From NCBI GenBank assembly GCA_002747435.1, contig PDPH01000049.1, positions 1 to 64,000 of the forward strand: 64,000 nt of DNA, written 5' to 3'. Shown in pieces: positions 11,612-20,091 of this stretch. How positions within the stretch are numbered: the first letter of the stretch is position 1; each line of letters begins with the position of its first letter. The notes under the pieces were generated by a model. It saw only the letters and a list, made by a program, of their open reading frames with translations. It was not told where the DNA came from and made no database searches. Source of the stretch: Pseudomonadota bacterium (GTDB taxonomy: Bacteria; Pseudomonadota; Gammaproteobacteria; Thiotrichales; Thiotrichaceae). Position numbers and translations under genes: made by a program.

Positions 11612-11752
11612 TTAACCTTGCACACAAATGACTTGTTTCAACGTATGGACAATTTCAAGCAAGTCGCTTTGATTTTGCATAACGACATTAATATCCTTGT
11701 AAGCCCCCGGAATTTCATCAACAACATGCTTGTCTTTGCAGCATTCTACTTT
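11612..11752 (-). pseudogene. rtcB: 3' remnant of RNA ligase RtcB
   Basis: Minus-strand reading gives VECCKDKHVVDEIPGAYKDI, then a segment ending DLLEIVHTLKQVICVQG and a stop. This matches the extreme C-terminus of RtcB, the GTP-dependent 3'-phosphate/5'-OH RNA ligase, whose family ends in DLVEVVHTLxQVVCVKG. About 47 codons remain of roughly 400-470. An in-frame TAA lies immediately upstream (11753-11755), and the degP promoter region follows. The gene was deleted except for its tail. Confidence 0.8.
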
Positions 11753-11840
11753 TTATCGCAATCCTGCAAAGAAAACTTGATAAAGTGTCGACTAGTCGCC
11801 ATTGTAAGGAGCATGTTTAATTTCAGGAGGACGCATTGCG

Positions 11841-13292
11841 ATGCCTGTTTTGTTCCAGCGATTATCTGTTTTTGGCCGTGTCTTAATCTTGCTAATGATG
11901 GTTTTATTGGCTGGCACAGCCGTTCAGGCTCGCCCCAATCTTCCCGATTTTGCTGCGCTAGTGGAAGCAACCGCCCCGGGTGTGGTTAATATCCACGCTA
12001 CTCAGAAAGTATCTGCCAAGCAGATGATTCCTGATCGTTATCGCTCACCAGGTACAGATCAATTATTAGATGATTTGATGAAGCATTTCTTCGATCTTGA
12101 TCCTGATAATACACCGTTTAATTTCGATAATGATGCGCGTGGTTCTGGTTTTATATTGTCTGAAGATGGCTATATTGTCACTAATCATCATGTGGTCGAG
12201 AATGCGGATGAAATCATTGTTAAACTGAGCGATCGACGTGAGTTTAACGCTAAGTTAGTGGGTAGCGACGTGCGCAGTGATCTGGCTGTGCTGAAAATTG
12301 AAGCGAGTACTTTGCCAACCTTGAAAATAGGGTCTTCAGCCAATTTGCGCGTCGGTGAATGGGTTTTGGCAATTGGTTCGCCCTTTGGTTTTGAGTCCAG
12401 TGCGACATCAGGCATTATTAGCGCTACAGGCCGTAGTCTGTCCCGACAGGACGCTTATGTGCCTTTTATCCAAACGGATGTAGCGATTAATCCGGGTAAT
12501 TCAGGGGGACCTTTATTTAATCTGGATGGTGAAGTGATTGGCATTAATTCGCAAATTTACAGTCGCTCAGGTGGTTTTATGGGCTTGTCTTTTGCGATTC
12601 CGATTGATGTAGCCATGACAGTGATTAATCAATTAAAAACTTCAGGTAAAGTGTCGCGGGGTTGGATTGGTGTATCGATTCAAAGCGTAGATCAAACTTT
12701 GGCAAGTTCATTTGGTATGTTGACACCTTCTGGCGCACTAGTTACCCAAGTATTACCCGATGGACCAGCGGTAGGCAAATTGTCTGAAGGTGATGTGATT
12801 GTCAGTGTGAATGGTAAATCCGTAGATAATATGGATGCACTACCTGCCATGGTCGGTGTTATCCCGCCCGGCACCAAAGTTAAGCTTGGCGTGGTGCGTC
12901 AGCGTGAACGTCAAGAAATAGATTTTGTCATGGGCGAGCGCCCTACTGAGGATAGTGTTATAACGCAATCGCTCTTGCCTCAGCAGACTTTGTCACAGCC
13001 CGAGAGCAAGCCTGAAATACTGGGCATGCAGCTAGCACCTTTGGATGCTGTTTCGCGTGAGGCGATGTCGCTAAATGAGGATGAGGGTGTGTTGGTCGAA
13101 AGGGTCACAGGCGAGCCAGCGCGCAAAGCGGGGGTTATGGGTGGGGATGTTATTACACTGTTAAATGGCAAAAAGGTCAGTTCGCCTGAGCAATTGCAAA
13201 CTATGGCAAAAGCGTTGCCAAGCGGTAAATATATTGCCGTTTTGGTACATCGTAAAGGTTCAGCGCGTTTTCTGGCGTTGAAAATGGACTAA
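11841..13292 (+). CDS. degP: periplasmic serine protease of the DegP/DegQ (MucD) family
   Basis: Periplasmic quality-control protease and chaperone. The 483 residues comprise a signal peptide (cleavage near GTAVQARP, about 30), a trypsin-like domain with the triad His in TNHHVVENA (about 116), Asp in RSDLAVLKI (about 146) and Ser in INPGNSGGPLFN (about 220), then two PDZ domains (about 275-360 and 390-480). The LDDLMKHFFD loop region is of the DegQ/MucD kind. It is transcribed alone; an AGGAGG site precedes the ATG. Downstream lie two hairpins that probably end the transcript. Confidence 0.94.
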   Translation: MPVLFQRLSVFGRVLILLMMVLLAGTAVQARPNLPDFAALVEATAPGVVNIHATQKVSAKQMIPDRYRSPGTDQLLDDLMKHFFDLDPDNTPFNFDNDARGSGFILSEDGYIVTNHHVVENADEIIVKLSDRREFNAKLVGSDVRSDLAVLKIEASTLPTLKIGSSANLRVGEWVLAIGSPFGFESSATSGIISATGRSLSRQDAYVPFIQTDVAINPGNSGGPLFNLDGEVIGINSQIYSRSGGFMGLSFAIPIDVAMTVINQLKTSGKVSRGWIGVSIQSVDQTLASSFGMLTPSGALVTQVLPDGPAVGKLSEGDVIVSVNGKSVDNMDALPAMVGVIPPGTKVKLGVVRQRERQEIDFVMGERPTEDSVITQSLLPQQTLSQPESKPEILGMQLAPLDAVSREAMSLNEDEGVLVERVTGEPARKAGVMGGDVITLLNGKKVSSPEQLQTMAKALPSGKYIAVLVHRKGSARFLALKMD

Positions 13293-13647
13293 GCACATTC
13301 TCGCTCAGCTTGGAGTAAGGATAAAATGATAGAATGAAGCCGTTTCCTGATGGAAACGAGTAAAAAGTGAGTCAGGAAGTCAGATACCTGAGAAAAACAT
13401 GATTCCTCCTCCAATCAAAAGCGTACTCTCCTCACGTTATCAAGGGTATCTGGCTTCCTTTTTATACTTTACACTAGATTCTCTTCCAGAATAAACCGAT
13501 AAAAAAAACACTCACCCCCATTTTATTTCAGCCTCATCGTTATAGCTATGCCACTCATACCTCGCTTGCTTCACTCACACCCAGCGTAATCGTTTAAATT
13601 CCAAAAGGACATTTTTGACTCTGCACCTCAGGAATTGATCATAAGCT
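13293..13647. terminator. 355-bp gap with two hairpins after degP
   Basis: CGTTTCC-TGAT-GGAAACG (13341-13358) is a perfect 7-bp hairpin. GGAAGTCAGATACC (13375-13388) pairs with GGTATCTGGCTTCC (13445-13458), leaving a loop of about 56 nt and followed directly by TTTTTAT; the single mismatch is a G-U wobble in RNA. The second structure resembles a rho-independent terminator with an unusually long loop. The rest of the gap shows no ORF with codon-like structure. Confidence 0.5.
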
Positions 13648-14595
13648 ATGAAAACTAAAACGATTCTGGTTGTTGGCTACCTTTCGCATGAACAAACAGC
13701 ATTACAAATCCAAACACTAGAGCGTTTTGGTGTCAATGTCATGGTATTGGAACCGCACAGCAGCTCAACACCGGGCAGCTTTGGCCATTTTGCCTGGGAT
13801 GGCGACAAAGTATTTTTGGGGAAAACCAATATCAGCCCAGGACAGATCAGTGCTATTTTACTCGCTACACGTATTCCTGATACGCCGGGCAAGGAAACGT
13901 TCATGCAAGCCCCCGGGCAACGCTTATTATGGCAAGACTGGGTACAGCACCACAGCGTACAACGCCACTTCAGCGAAGCATTACATAGCTTATTACTCAA
14001 TTACGAACATGCGGGTGTACCTATGTTCAATCCAAGCGCACAGGTTTCGATGGCACATCACTGGCCTTACCAAATGCGCATGTTACAGCTCTCCGGTGCA
14101 CGCACGCCGCCAACCTTGTTTTCCAATGATGCTATTTATGTAAAGCAATTTATCAATCATTACGGTGACTGCACGATTAAACCAGCCGCGAGCGCCTCTC
14201 CCGCTTTATCTGCCAATCAATTATTAGCCAGCGGCCTGTTGCAAGCGAGATCTTTTCCTCCAGCGATTGTACAACGGCGCATTCGGGGAGATGACATTAG
14301 GGTCATAATGGTAAACGGCAAGGTCATCGCCAGCTATATGATTGTGCGGCAACAACATGATAAGGGGCAAGTACAATACCTAGAAACCATGCTACCCAAA
14401 AGCGTGCAATTGCAATGCCGTCGTGCCGCTGCTTTACTGGGATTAAAATTCAATAGTCTAGTATTAAGACGTACTCAAGAAGACCATTATTATTTTATTG
14501 AATGCAATCCCTTGCCACAGTATCTGGAAACTGAGCAAAGGTTACACTTATCTATTACAAACGATTTGTGTCATGCCCTGTTGGCGGCGGATTAG
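13648..14595 (+). CDS. ATP-grasp family protein of unknown substrate
   Basis: A 315-residue protein with features of the RimK-like ATP-grasp fold. It has an N-terminal Rossmann-like segment (KTILVVGYLSHEQTALQIQTL), a Lys in the KPAAS strand, a VQRRIRGDDIRVIMVNGKVIASY stretch (about 210-235) aligned with the RimK xEYIxGxDIRVxVxGGxVVA motif, and the Mg-binding FIECNPLPQYLE near the end. Such enzymes ligate an amine or amino acid to an acyl phosphate. The substrate and pathway cannot be told. The 3' end overlaps the convergent DUF2520 gene by 41 bp. Confidence 0.65.
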   Translation: MKTKTILVVGYLSHEQTALQIQTLERFGVNVMVLEPHSSSTPGSFGHFAWDGDKVFLGKTNISPGQISAILLATRIPDTPGKETFMQAPGQRLLWQDWVQHHSVQRHFSEALHSLLLNYEHAGVPMFNPSAQVSMAHHWPYQMRMLQLSGARTPPTLFSNDAIYVKQFINHYGDCTIKPAASASPALSANQLLASGLLQARSFPPAIVQRRIRGDDIRVIMVNGKVIASYMIVRQQHDKGQVQYLETMLPKSVQLQCRRAAALLGLKFNSLVLRRTQEDHYYFIECNPLPQYLETEQRLHLSITNDLCHALLAAD

Positions 14596-15466
14596 CCAGC
14601 AGCTCTGCCAAGTGCTGCAATGCTTGCTCATCAGCCTTAGCTTGCTGTTTTGCTAATAGCCAAGCTTCCTGCCCCAATAAGCGATAAATATCAGCATAGG
14701 GTGGATACCAATCCTGCATTGCGGTCAATTGCGCTTGCACAGTTTGCACATCCCCGCGTGCAATGGGTCCAGTAAGCGCTTTTACGAGCCCTAGTCGAAA
14801 AACATTATCGATGGTATTACTGACCAGCGGCTGCAAAATTTGCATTGCCAGTTGCTCATCCACACCGGATTCAGCCAATAGTTTTACACTGATGGATTGC
14901 AAAGCCACCAGATAATTACAAGCCATAACACTGGCAGCATGATATAAGCGCTTTTGCTCAGCCTTGAGCACAAAAGGTTTGCCGCCAATCGCTATTAATA
15001 ACGTTTCCAGCACAGTGATGGCTGCTATATCGCCCTCTAAACCACAATAAGTCCCTGCAAAACCAGCATAAGCTTGTTGTTTGTCAGCAAAGCTTTTCAC
15101 GGGATGCAGGCTAGCAATGTGCGCTCCTCGAGCCTGCAAAATTTGCAAACACTGTGAAGAGAGCGCACCGCTACAATGAAAGATAATACAGCCTTCTAAA
15201 TCCGGCGAAGCGGCTGCTAACTGCCGAATACATTGTGCCAAAGCATCATCAGCGCAGCCTAATAATATTAAATCGGCGCGCGATAGTTGATTAATACTCG
15301 TTAATGCTTTACCCGCTCCTACAAATCCCACAGCAAGCTCAGCACTGTTGACAGAACGATTGACAACGGCTTGCACCTGTACACTGCCCTGTGCTTGCCA
15401 AAGTTTGCCCAGCACTTGACCCACCTGCCCTGCGCCAATAATGTTTAAAGTATAAGGAGCACTCAC
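14555..15466 (-). CDS. Rossmann-fold / DUF2520 protein
   Basis: A 303-residue protein with an N-terminal NAD(P)-binding fold (NIIGAGQVGQVLGKLW, about 8-23) and LLGCADDALAQCIRQL, followed by the all-helical DUF2520 region (HPVKSFAD, YHAASVMACNYLVAL, PLVSNTIDN and LTGPIARGD). The architecture resembles ketopantoate-reductase/6-phosphogluconate-dehydrogenase-like oxidoreductases and is widespread with unknown substrate. It is convergent and overlapping with the ATP-grasp gene and is probably transcribed alone. Confidence 0.8.
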   Translation of the reverse strand: MSAPYTLNIIGAGQVGQVLGKLWQAQGSVQVQAVVNRSVNSAELAVGFVGAGKALTSINQLSRADLILLGCADDALAQCIRQLAAASPDLEGCIIFHCSGALSSQCLQILQARGAHIASLHPVKSFADKQQAYAGFAGTYCGLEGDIAAITVLETLLIAIGGKPFVLKAEQKRLYHAASVMACNYLVALQSISVKLLAESGVDEQLAMQILQPLVSNTIDNVFRLGLVKALTGPIARGDVQTVQAQLTAMQDWYPPYADIYRLLGQEAWLLAKQQAKADEQALQHLAELLANPPPTGHDTNRL

Positions 15467-15657
15467 ATGAATCAGCTAATCACTACCTCAGAATAATTAA
15501 TAGTAAAAACATCGTAATCCAATGGACTTATTGAGTAAAGCCTGAGTAAAGCCGACCATACAGAAGCTGTTTGCGGGTAATCACCGCCTGATGCTGGACA
15601 TCCTGAAGTCTAAATAGTCTAATTTATCTATTGCTATTAATGAAAAAAGAAGCTTCC

Positions 15658-17325
15658 ATGACTGAAACAGCCAAACCCTTAAACTTTATTGAACGTATTG
15701 TCAAAGATGATCTTGCCAATGGCAAAGTAGACTGTATCCGTACCCGTTTTCCGCCTGAACCTAATGGTTATTTACACATCGGTCATGCCAAATCGATCTG
15801 GATCAATTTTGGGCTAGCCGAAAACTATAATGGTCAATGCAATTTGCGCTTTGACGATACCAATCCTGAAAAAGAAAACGAAGAATATGTCAATGCCATT
15901 AAACAAGATGTGCAATGGTTAGGCTATCAGTGGGCGGGAGACATTCATTATGCCTCGGATTATTTCGAGCAATTATATGAGTGGGCGCTGCATTTGATTA
16001 AAGAAGGTAAAGCCTTTGTCTGCGACCTGAGTGCAGAAGAAATGCGTGCCTATCGTGGTACATTGACCGAGCCAGGCAAAGAAAGCCCTTACCGCCATCG
16101 TTCAATCGAGGAAAATCTCGACTTGTTTGAACGCATGCGTGCAGGGGAATTCCCAAATGGTGTGCGTTCGCTACGCGCCAAAATTGATATGGCTTCACCG
16201 AATATCAATCTGCGCGACCCCGTGCTATACCGTATTAAACATGCACATCATCATCAGACAGGTGATAAATGGTGTATTTACCCTTCTTACGATTACACCC
16301 ATGGTCAAAGTGATGCTATTGAAGGCATTACGCACTCCATTTGCACCTTGGAATTTGCAGATCATCGCCCTTTGTATGAATGGTTTATTGAAAATCTGCC
16401 AGTTCCGGCTAAACCACATCAATATGAATTTTCACGCCTGAATGTCAATTACACCGTCACTAGCAAGCGTAAGCTGAAACAATTAGTAGATGAAAAGCAT
16501 GTTGATGGCTGGGATGATCCGCGCATGCCGACTATATCTGGAATGCGTCGCCGTGGCTTTACGCCCAAAGCAATTCGTGATTTCTGTGAAATGGCGGGTG
16601 TTACCAAAGTAGAAGGTGTGGCCGATATTGGCATGCTGGAATATGCGATACGTGAAGATCTGAATGCCATTGCACCACGTACCATGTGTGTACTGCACCC
16701 ACTTAAAGTTACTTTAACCAATTATCCAGATGATCAAACCGAAACCATGCACGCCCCTATCCACCCCCAACGCGAAGCAATGGGTACGCGGGAACTGCCA
16801 TTCAGCCAGACGCTTTATATTGACCAAGCGGATTTTCGAGAAAGCGCTAATAAACAATATAAACGCCTAGTATTGGGCAAACGAGTGCGCCTGCGTAATG
16901 CTTATGTGATTGAAGCGGAGGAAGCCATTAAAAATGCAGACGGCCAGATTATCGAAGTCAAAGCACAGGTTATTGCAGACACACTGGGTAAAGATCCCGC
17001 TGATGGCATAAAACCTAAAGGGGTTATCCACTGGGTAGATGGCACACAACATATTGACTGTGAAGTCAGGCTTTATGATCGCTTATTCACCGATGTTGCT
17101 CCCGATGCCGGTGGTAAAAACTTCCTAGACGCTATTAATCCAGCAAGCCTCGTCATCCTTAATGGCTGCAAGGCAGAAGCGAGCCTCGCCAAAGCCAATC
17201 AGGAGGAGCGTTATCAGTTTGAACGGGAAGGTTATTTTGTGGCGGACAGCAAAGATTCCACAACAGAAAAACCTGTTTTTAATCGCGTTATTGGTTTACG
17301 CGATACTTGGCAAAAAACGGCCTAA
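15658..17325 (+). CDS. glnS: glutamine--tRNA ligase
   Basis: Class I aminoacyl-tRNA synthetase charging tRNA-Gln. From ATG 15658 the product is 555 residues, as expected. The HIGH motif is in [10 protein letters not shown] (about 40) and the KMSKS-equivalent in [19 protein letters not shown] and TRFPPEPNG are GlnS-type rather than GluRS-type. The anticodon-binding beta barrels fill the C-terminal third. I chose the second in-frame ATG because [15 protein letters not shown] matches the usual start and an AAAGAAG purine stretch lies ahead; the track's TTG start adds nine residues. Confidence 0.96.
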   Translation: MTETAKPLNFIERIVKDDLANGKVDCIRTRFPPEPNGYLHIGHAKSIWINFGLAENYNGQCNLRFDDTNPEKENEEYVNAIKQDVQWLGYQWAGDIHYASDYFEQLYEWALHLIKEGKAFVCDLSAEEMRAYRGTLTEPGKESPYRHRSIEENLDLFERMRAGEFPNGVRSLRAKIDMASPNINLRDPVLYRIKHAHHHQTGDKWCIYPSYDYTHGQSDAIEGITHSICTLEFADHRPLYEWFIENLPVPAKPHQYEFSRLNVNYTVTSKRKLKQLVDEKHVDGWDDPRMPTISGMRRRGFTPKAIRDFCEMAGVTKVEGVADIGMLEYAIREDLNAIAPRTMCVLHPLKVTLTNYPDDQTETMHAPIHPQREAMGTRELPFSQTLYIDQADFRESANKQYKRLVLGKRVRLRNAYVIEAEEAIKNADGQIIEVKAQVIADTLGKDPADGIKPKGVIHWVDGTQHIDCEVRLYDRLFTDVAPDAGGKNFLDAINPASLVILNGCKAEASLAKANQEERYQFEREGYFVADSKDSTTEKPVFNRVIGLRDTWQKTA

Positions 17326-17362
17326 ATACACTTTATACACTATGCACTTTAGTCAAACCAGC

Positions 17363-17382
17363 GCTGTCTCGTACGGGACAGC
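17363..17382. repeat. 20-bp near-perfect palindrome after glnS
   Basis: GCTGTCTCGTACGGGACAGC is self-complementary except for one T-G pair and has no T-run after it. It lies 38 bp after the glnS stop and 51 bp before birA. It could be a weak terminator or a protein-binding site. Confidence 0.4.
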
Positions 17383-17432
17383 CGCCTTGCTTGCCTGTAC
17401 AATTAGCCCCCCGATAGTGTACAAAGCTCATC

Positions 17433-18239
17433 ATGTCGCACGCTGTTATTATACCCTTAGATGCTGCCAGCATTCGCAATGCCTTGCCTGACCCTTTACA
17501 GGGATTGCTAAAACATATTCATATTTTTGAAACCATTGACTCCACCAGTGAATGGTTATTAAAGCAGGAACAGGCTTGCCGCGAATTATGCCTAGCTGAA
17601 AAGCAAACCGCAGGACGCGGGCGGCGTGGACGCAGTTGGCACTCGCCTCCGGGCAATATACTGTTCTCACTGCGTTGGTGCTTTGACAGCATACCGCCGC
17701 ATTATAGCTGGTTGGGGCTGGTGACGGGAGTTGCCGTTGCTAAGGGCTTGGCAGATTATGGTTTAAGCGGACATGGCTTAAAATGGCCTAATGATATTCA
17801 TCACAATGGACGCAAGCTGTGTGGCATCTTATTGCAAACTGCGCAACCCGTACAACAAGTGATCGTCAGCTTTGGGATGAATATTTGCCCGCATGCGGCT
17901 GACTCAGAAGAAAATCCAGTCCACATCAATCAAGCTTGGTGTGATTTAAACAGTCTTTTAGGACAAACGGTAGACCGTAACCGATTAATTGCCATTATAC
18001 TGGGACACTTACTCACAGCCCTTAGCGAATTTCCGCAATTCAATCGTCAGGCTTTTTTAACAGAGTGGCATACTTGGGACTTGCTGTACCAACGTCCAGT
18101 TAATATCGATACAGGCACTGAATTATTGCAGGGAACAACTATTGGGCTAGATGAACAGGGGCGTTTGCAGGTCAGGCTCAATGATGGCCGTTTGCAAAGC
18201 TATTCTTCAGCCGATATTTCAGTAAGATACATGCAGTGA
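17433..18239 (+). CDS. birA: biotin--[acetyl-CoA-carboxylase] ligase, mono-functional
   Basis: Attaches biotin to carrier lysines, which here would include AMKMEN of the MccA subunit in this window. The 268 residues show the catalytic biotinyl-AMP loop TAGRGRRGRSWHSPPGN (about 69-85), GLKWPNDIHHNGRKLCGIL (about 109-127) and the small C-terminal SH3-like domain. The N-terminal winged-helix DNA-binding domain of E. coli BirA is absent, so this is a group I ligase without repressor function. The stop overlaps the GTG start of coaX, continuing a birA-coaX-SPOR operon. Confidence 0.92.
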   Translation: MSHAVIIPLDAASIRNALPDPLQGLLKHIHIFETIDSTSEWLLKQEQACRELCLAEKQTAGRGRRGRSWHSPPGNILFSLRWCFDSIPPHYSWLGLVTGVAVAKGLADYGLSGHGLKWPNDIHHNGRKLCGILLQTAQPVQQVIVSFGMNICPHAADSEENPVHINQAWCDLNSLLGQTVDRNRLIAIILGHLLTALSEFPQFNRQAFLTEWHTWDLLYQRPVNIDTGTELLQGTTIGLDEQGRLQVRLNDGRLQSYSSADISVRYMQ

Positions 18240-19030
18240 CGATACTTTTAAGCGACATTGGTAATTCCCGACTAAAATGGTCATGGCTAGACAATGCAGA
18301 CAATGGCATACGTACCCCCCAGCAAACCATTGCACATGGAACACAAGCGGCTTCTGAGGCTGCTTTATTCCACCTACACCAACTTTTACAAGACCATGAC
18401 CCTGTGCAACAATTAATTTTGGTGCATGTATTGGGTGAGGCATTTACTGAAGCTGTTCATACCTTATGCCAACAGCAAGGCTGTGACTTAATCGTAGTTA
18501 ACAGTCAGAGTACCGCTTATGGTATTCGCTTGGCCTATCCTAATCCTGCTCATTTTGGTGCTGATCGTTTTGTTGGCTTGCTAGCGACTCGACAGTTAGC
18601 TGTTGACCAAGCTGCCATTATTGTGGACAGCGGTACAGCACTCACCATCGATGCCATTAAGCGTAATGGCGAGCACCAAGGAGGTTTAATCCTGCCTGGC
18701 TTAGCATTAATGTGCGATGCTTTAAGCCAAAGAACAGAAGCCCGTCACATGATTGAACCCCTGCTAGAACCTATTACCTTATTCGCCAACAACACCCGTC
18801 AAGCGATGGGCAGTGGTTGCTTACAAGGACTGGCACAAGCCGTACAAGGTATTTGTCAACGTATGCAGAGGGAGCTGGCAGAAGAGACACAAGTTATTTT
18901 ATGTGGTGGAGACGCTGAACGCTTATACAACTTATTAGAGATTAATGCACGCTTGCGACCAGATGCTTTAATGGATGGTTTGCATTATGTCGCCAAACAG
19001 GAAAAGATCCGTTCATGTACCCTCTCCTGA
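18236..19030 (+). CDS. coaX: type III pantothenate kinase
   Basis: First step of CoA synthesis, phosphorylating pantothenate with ATP. The 264 residues carry the ASKHA-fold motifs LLSDIGNSRLKW (about 4-15), GADRFVGLLA (about 102-111), IVDSGTALTIDAI (about 124-136) and GGLILPGL. The GTG start overlaps the birA TGA. The 3' end overlaps the next gene by 16 bp. This linkage to birA is common in gammaproteobacteria that use CoaX instead of CoaA. Confidence 0.93.
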   Translation: MTILLSDIGNSRLKWSWLDNADNGIRTPQQTIAHGTQAASEAALFHLHQLLQDHDPVQQLILVHVLGEAFTEAVHTLCQQQGCDLIVVNSQSTAYGIRLAYPNPAHFGADRFVGLLATRQLAVDQAAIIVDSGTALTIDAIKRNGEHQGGLILPGLALMCDALSQRTEARHMIEPLLEPITLFANNTRQAMGSGCLQGLAQAVQGICQRMQRELAEETQVILCGGDAERLYNLLEINARLRPDALMDGLHYVAKQEKIRSCTLS

Positions 19031-19668
19031 TTATTCTATCTTTATTAAATATTAGCTTGTTGGCACTCAATCTACTCGCGCCAGTACTGCATGCAAGGCA
19101 AAGCATTCCACTCACCGAAGACGGTATTCCCGCTTTACAAATCGCCGAAGATGTAGCCCCTGCCGCTTATAGCAGCCGCAACGGCTCAGCCAGTAGCTGT
19201 TACACACTGGGACCTTATATTAGTGAACGCTCTGCCCAACTGGTGATGGCACGCATTCGTAACTATGGACTAGCGGTACAAATGCGCTCCCTGCGTACTA
19301 TGGAAACACTGAATTACTTGGTTTACATCCCCCCACTACCTAGCCGCGCCGAGGCAGAACAAGTGATTACCGATATGGGGCGGTTTGATGTCAATCAATA
19401 TACCCTTATTGAAGACGGCCCTTACCGCAATGCTATTTCGCTAGGCTTTTTTGATCAGTTAGCCAAAGCCAAACGCCACAGCGAATATATACGCTACCTA
19501 GGTTATGACGCACACCACACCGAACAAAAAGCGCCCCGTATTGTTTACTGGCTGGATTATGACGAGCCTTTTGGTAGCAATACACCTGTGCTGTTATGGA
19601 GTGAAGCCATTGATGCCAGCTCTAAAGTCCAATTGATCCCGCGAGCCTGCCGCTCAAGCAGCCAGTAA
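19015..19668 (+). CDS. SPOR-like domain membrane-anchored protein
   Basis: A 217-residue protein with an N-terminal hydrophobic helix (about 4-24, LLIILSLLNISLLALNLLAP). The following region has two repeats of a SPOR-like fold: CYTLGPYISERSAQLVMARIRNYGLAVQMR with LNYLVYIPPLPSRAEAEQVITDM, and a later ISLGFFDQLAKAKRHSEYIRYLGYDA. SPOR domains bind denuded septal peptidoglycan. Genes of this kind regularly follow coaX in gammaproteobacteria. It overlaps coaX and is probably the last gene of the operon. Confidence 0.7.
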   Translation: MYPLLIILSLLNISLLALNLLAPVLHARQSIPLTEDGIPALQIAEDVAPAAYSSRNGSASSCYTLGPYISERSAQLVMARIRNYGLAVQMRSLRTMETLNYLVYIPPLPSRAEAEQVITDMGRFDVNQYTLIEDGPYRNAISLGFFDQLAKAKRHSEYIRYLGYDAHHTEQKAPRIVYWLDYDEPFGSNTPVLLWSEAIDASSKVQLIPRACRSSSQ

Positions 19669-19679
19669 ACCCATCTTCT

Positions 19680-19826
19680 TCACCAGGTCTTTTCGCCAGG
19701 CTGCGGCTTGCTGGCCGATAATTTGAAAAATTTCCAACCCATGTAAACCATCATGGCAAGAATGAAAACAATGGTAATAACAGACATGGTCAAAATGCCT
19801 TCAAAACTGGAAAAGAAATTGCTCAT
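19680..19826 (-). CDS. 48-residue membrane protein, DUF3149-like (not in the ORF track)
   Basis: Minus-strand ATG at 19826 with a GGAGA site 11 bp upstream opens a 48-codon frame ending in TGA 19680-19682. The product has a short amphipathic start (MSNFFSSFEGILT), one long hydrophobic helix (MSVITIVFILAMMVYMGWKFF) and a short polar tail ending EKTW. Size, helix position and the FExIL...VIxxVFIL pattern resemble DUF3149 small membrane proteins, whose function is unknown. It is convergent with the SPOR gene and divergent from the leucine-degradation operon. Confidence 0.6.
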   Translation of the reverse strand: MSNFFSSFEGILTMSVITIVFILAMMVYMGWKFFKLSASKPQPGEKTW

Positions 19827-20016
19827 TTGACATTGATCTCCGTATATTTTTTCAGTTTAATGACCCAGCCCAATTTTAGACCTATCGTAATAGCGGTCAA
19901 ATTGCGAAAAATCAATTTTTCCACACTGACACACATTTCCTTGCTATGCGTCAAATTTTCCCCGAACACAAAAATTACCGCAAACTACTGCTGATTGTGT
20001 TGTATTTCTATTAATA

Positions 20017-20038
20017 TTGACGTTTACGTAAACGTTAA
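20017..20038. promoter_or_regulatory. LiuR-type operator upstream of the leucine-degradation operon
   Basis: TTGACGTTTACGTAAACGTTAA contains a perfect 16-bp palindrome (ACGTTTACGTAAACGT, 20020-20035). The MerR-family regulator LiuR of gammaproteobacteria binds sites of this ACGTnAACGT/TTTACGTAAA type before branched-chain amino acid catabolism genes. A copy identical at 20 of 22 positions precedes the isovaleryl-CoA dehydrogenase gene at 35369. It lies 53 bp before the mccB start codon. No liuR gene is in the window. Confidence 0.75.
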
Positions 20039-20091
20039 CTATCATCCGAAAATCACACTATCCCGTTATCCATTGCTAGGCATGCTTAATC

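Noticed and set aside
11618-11989. 123-residue plus-strand ORF before degP
   Set aside because: It runs antisense through the rtcB remnant and into the degP signal peptide in another frame; no motif or start signal supports it.
13371-13392. Cobalamin riboswitch
   Set aside because: Only a B12-box-like stretch is present; the rest of the aptamer is missing, so it is reported as a weak finding and not as a riboswitch.
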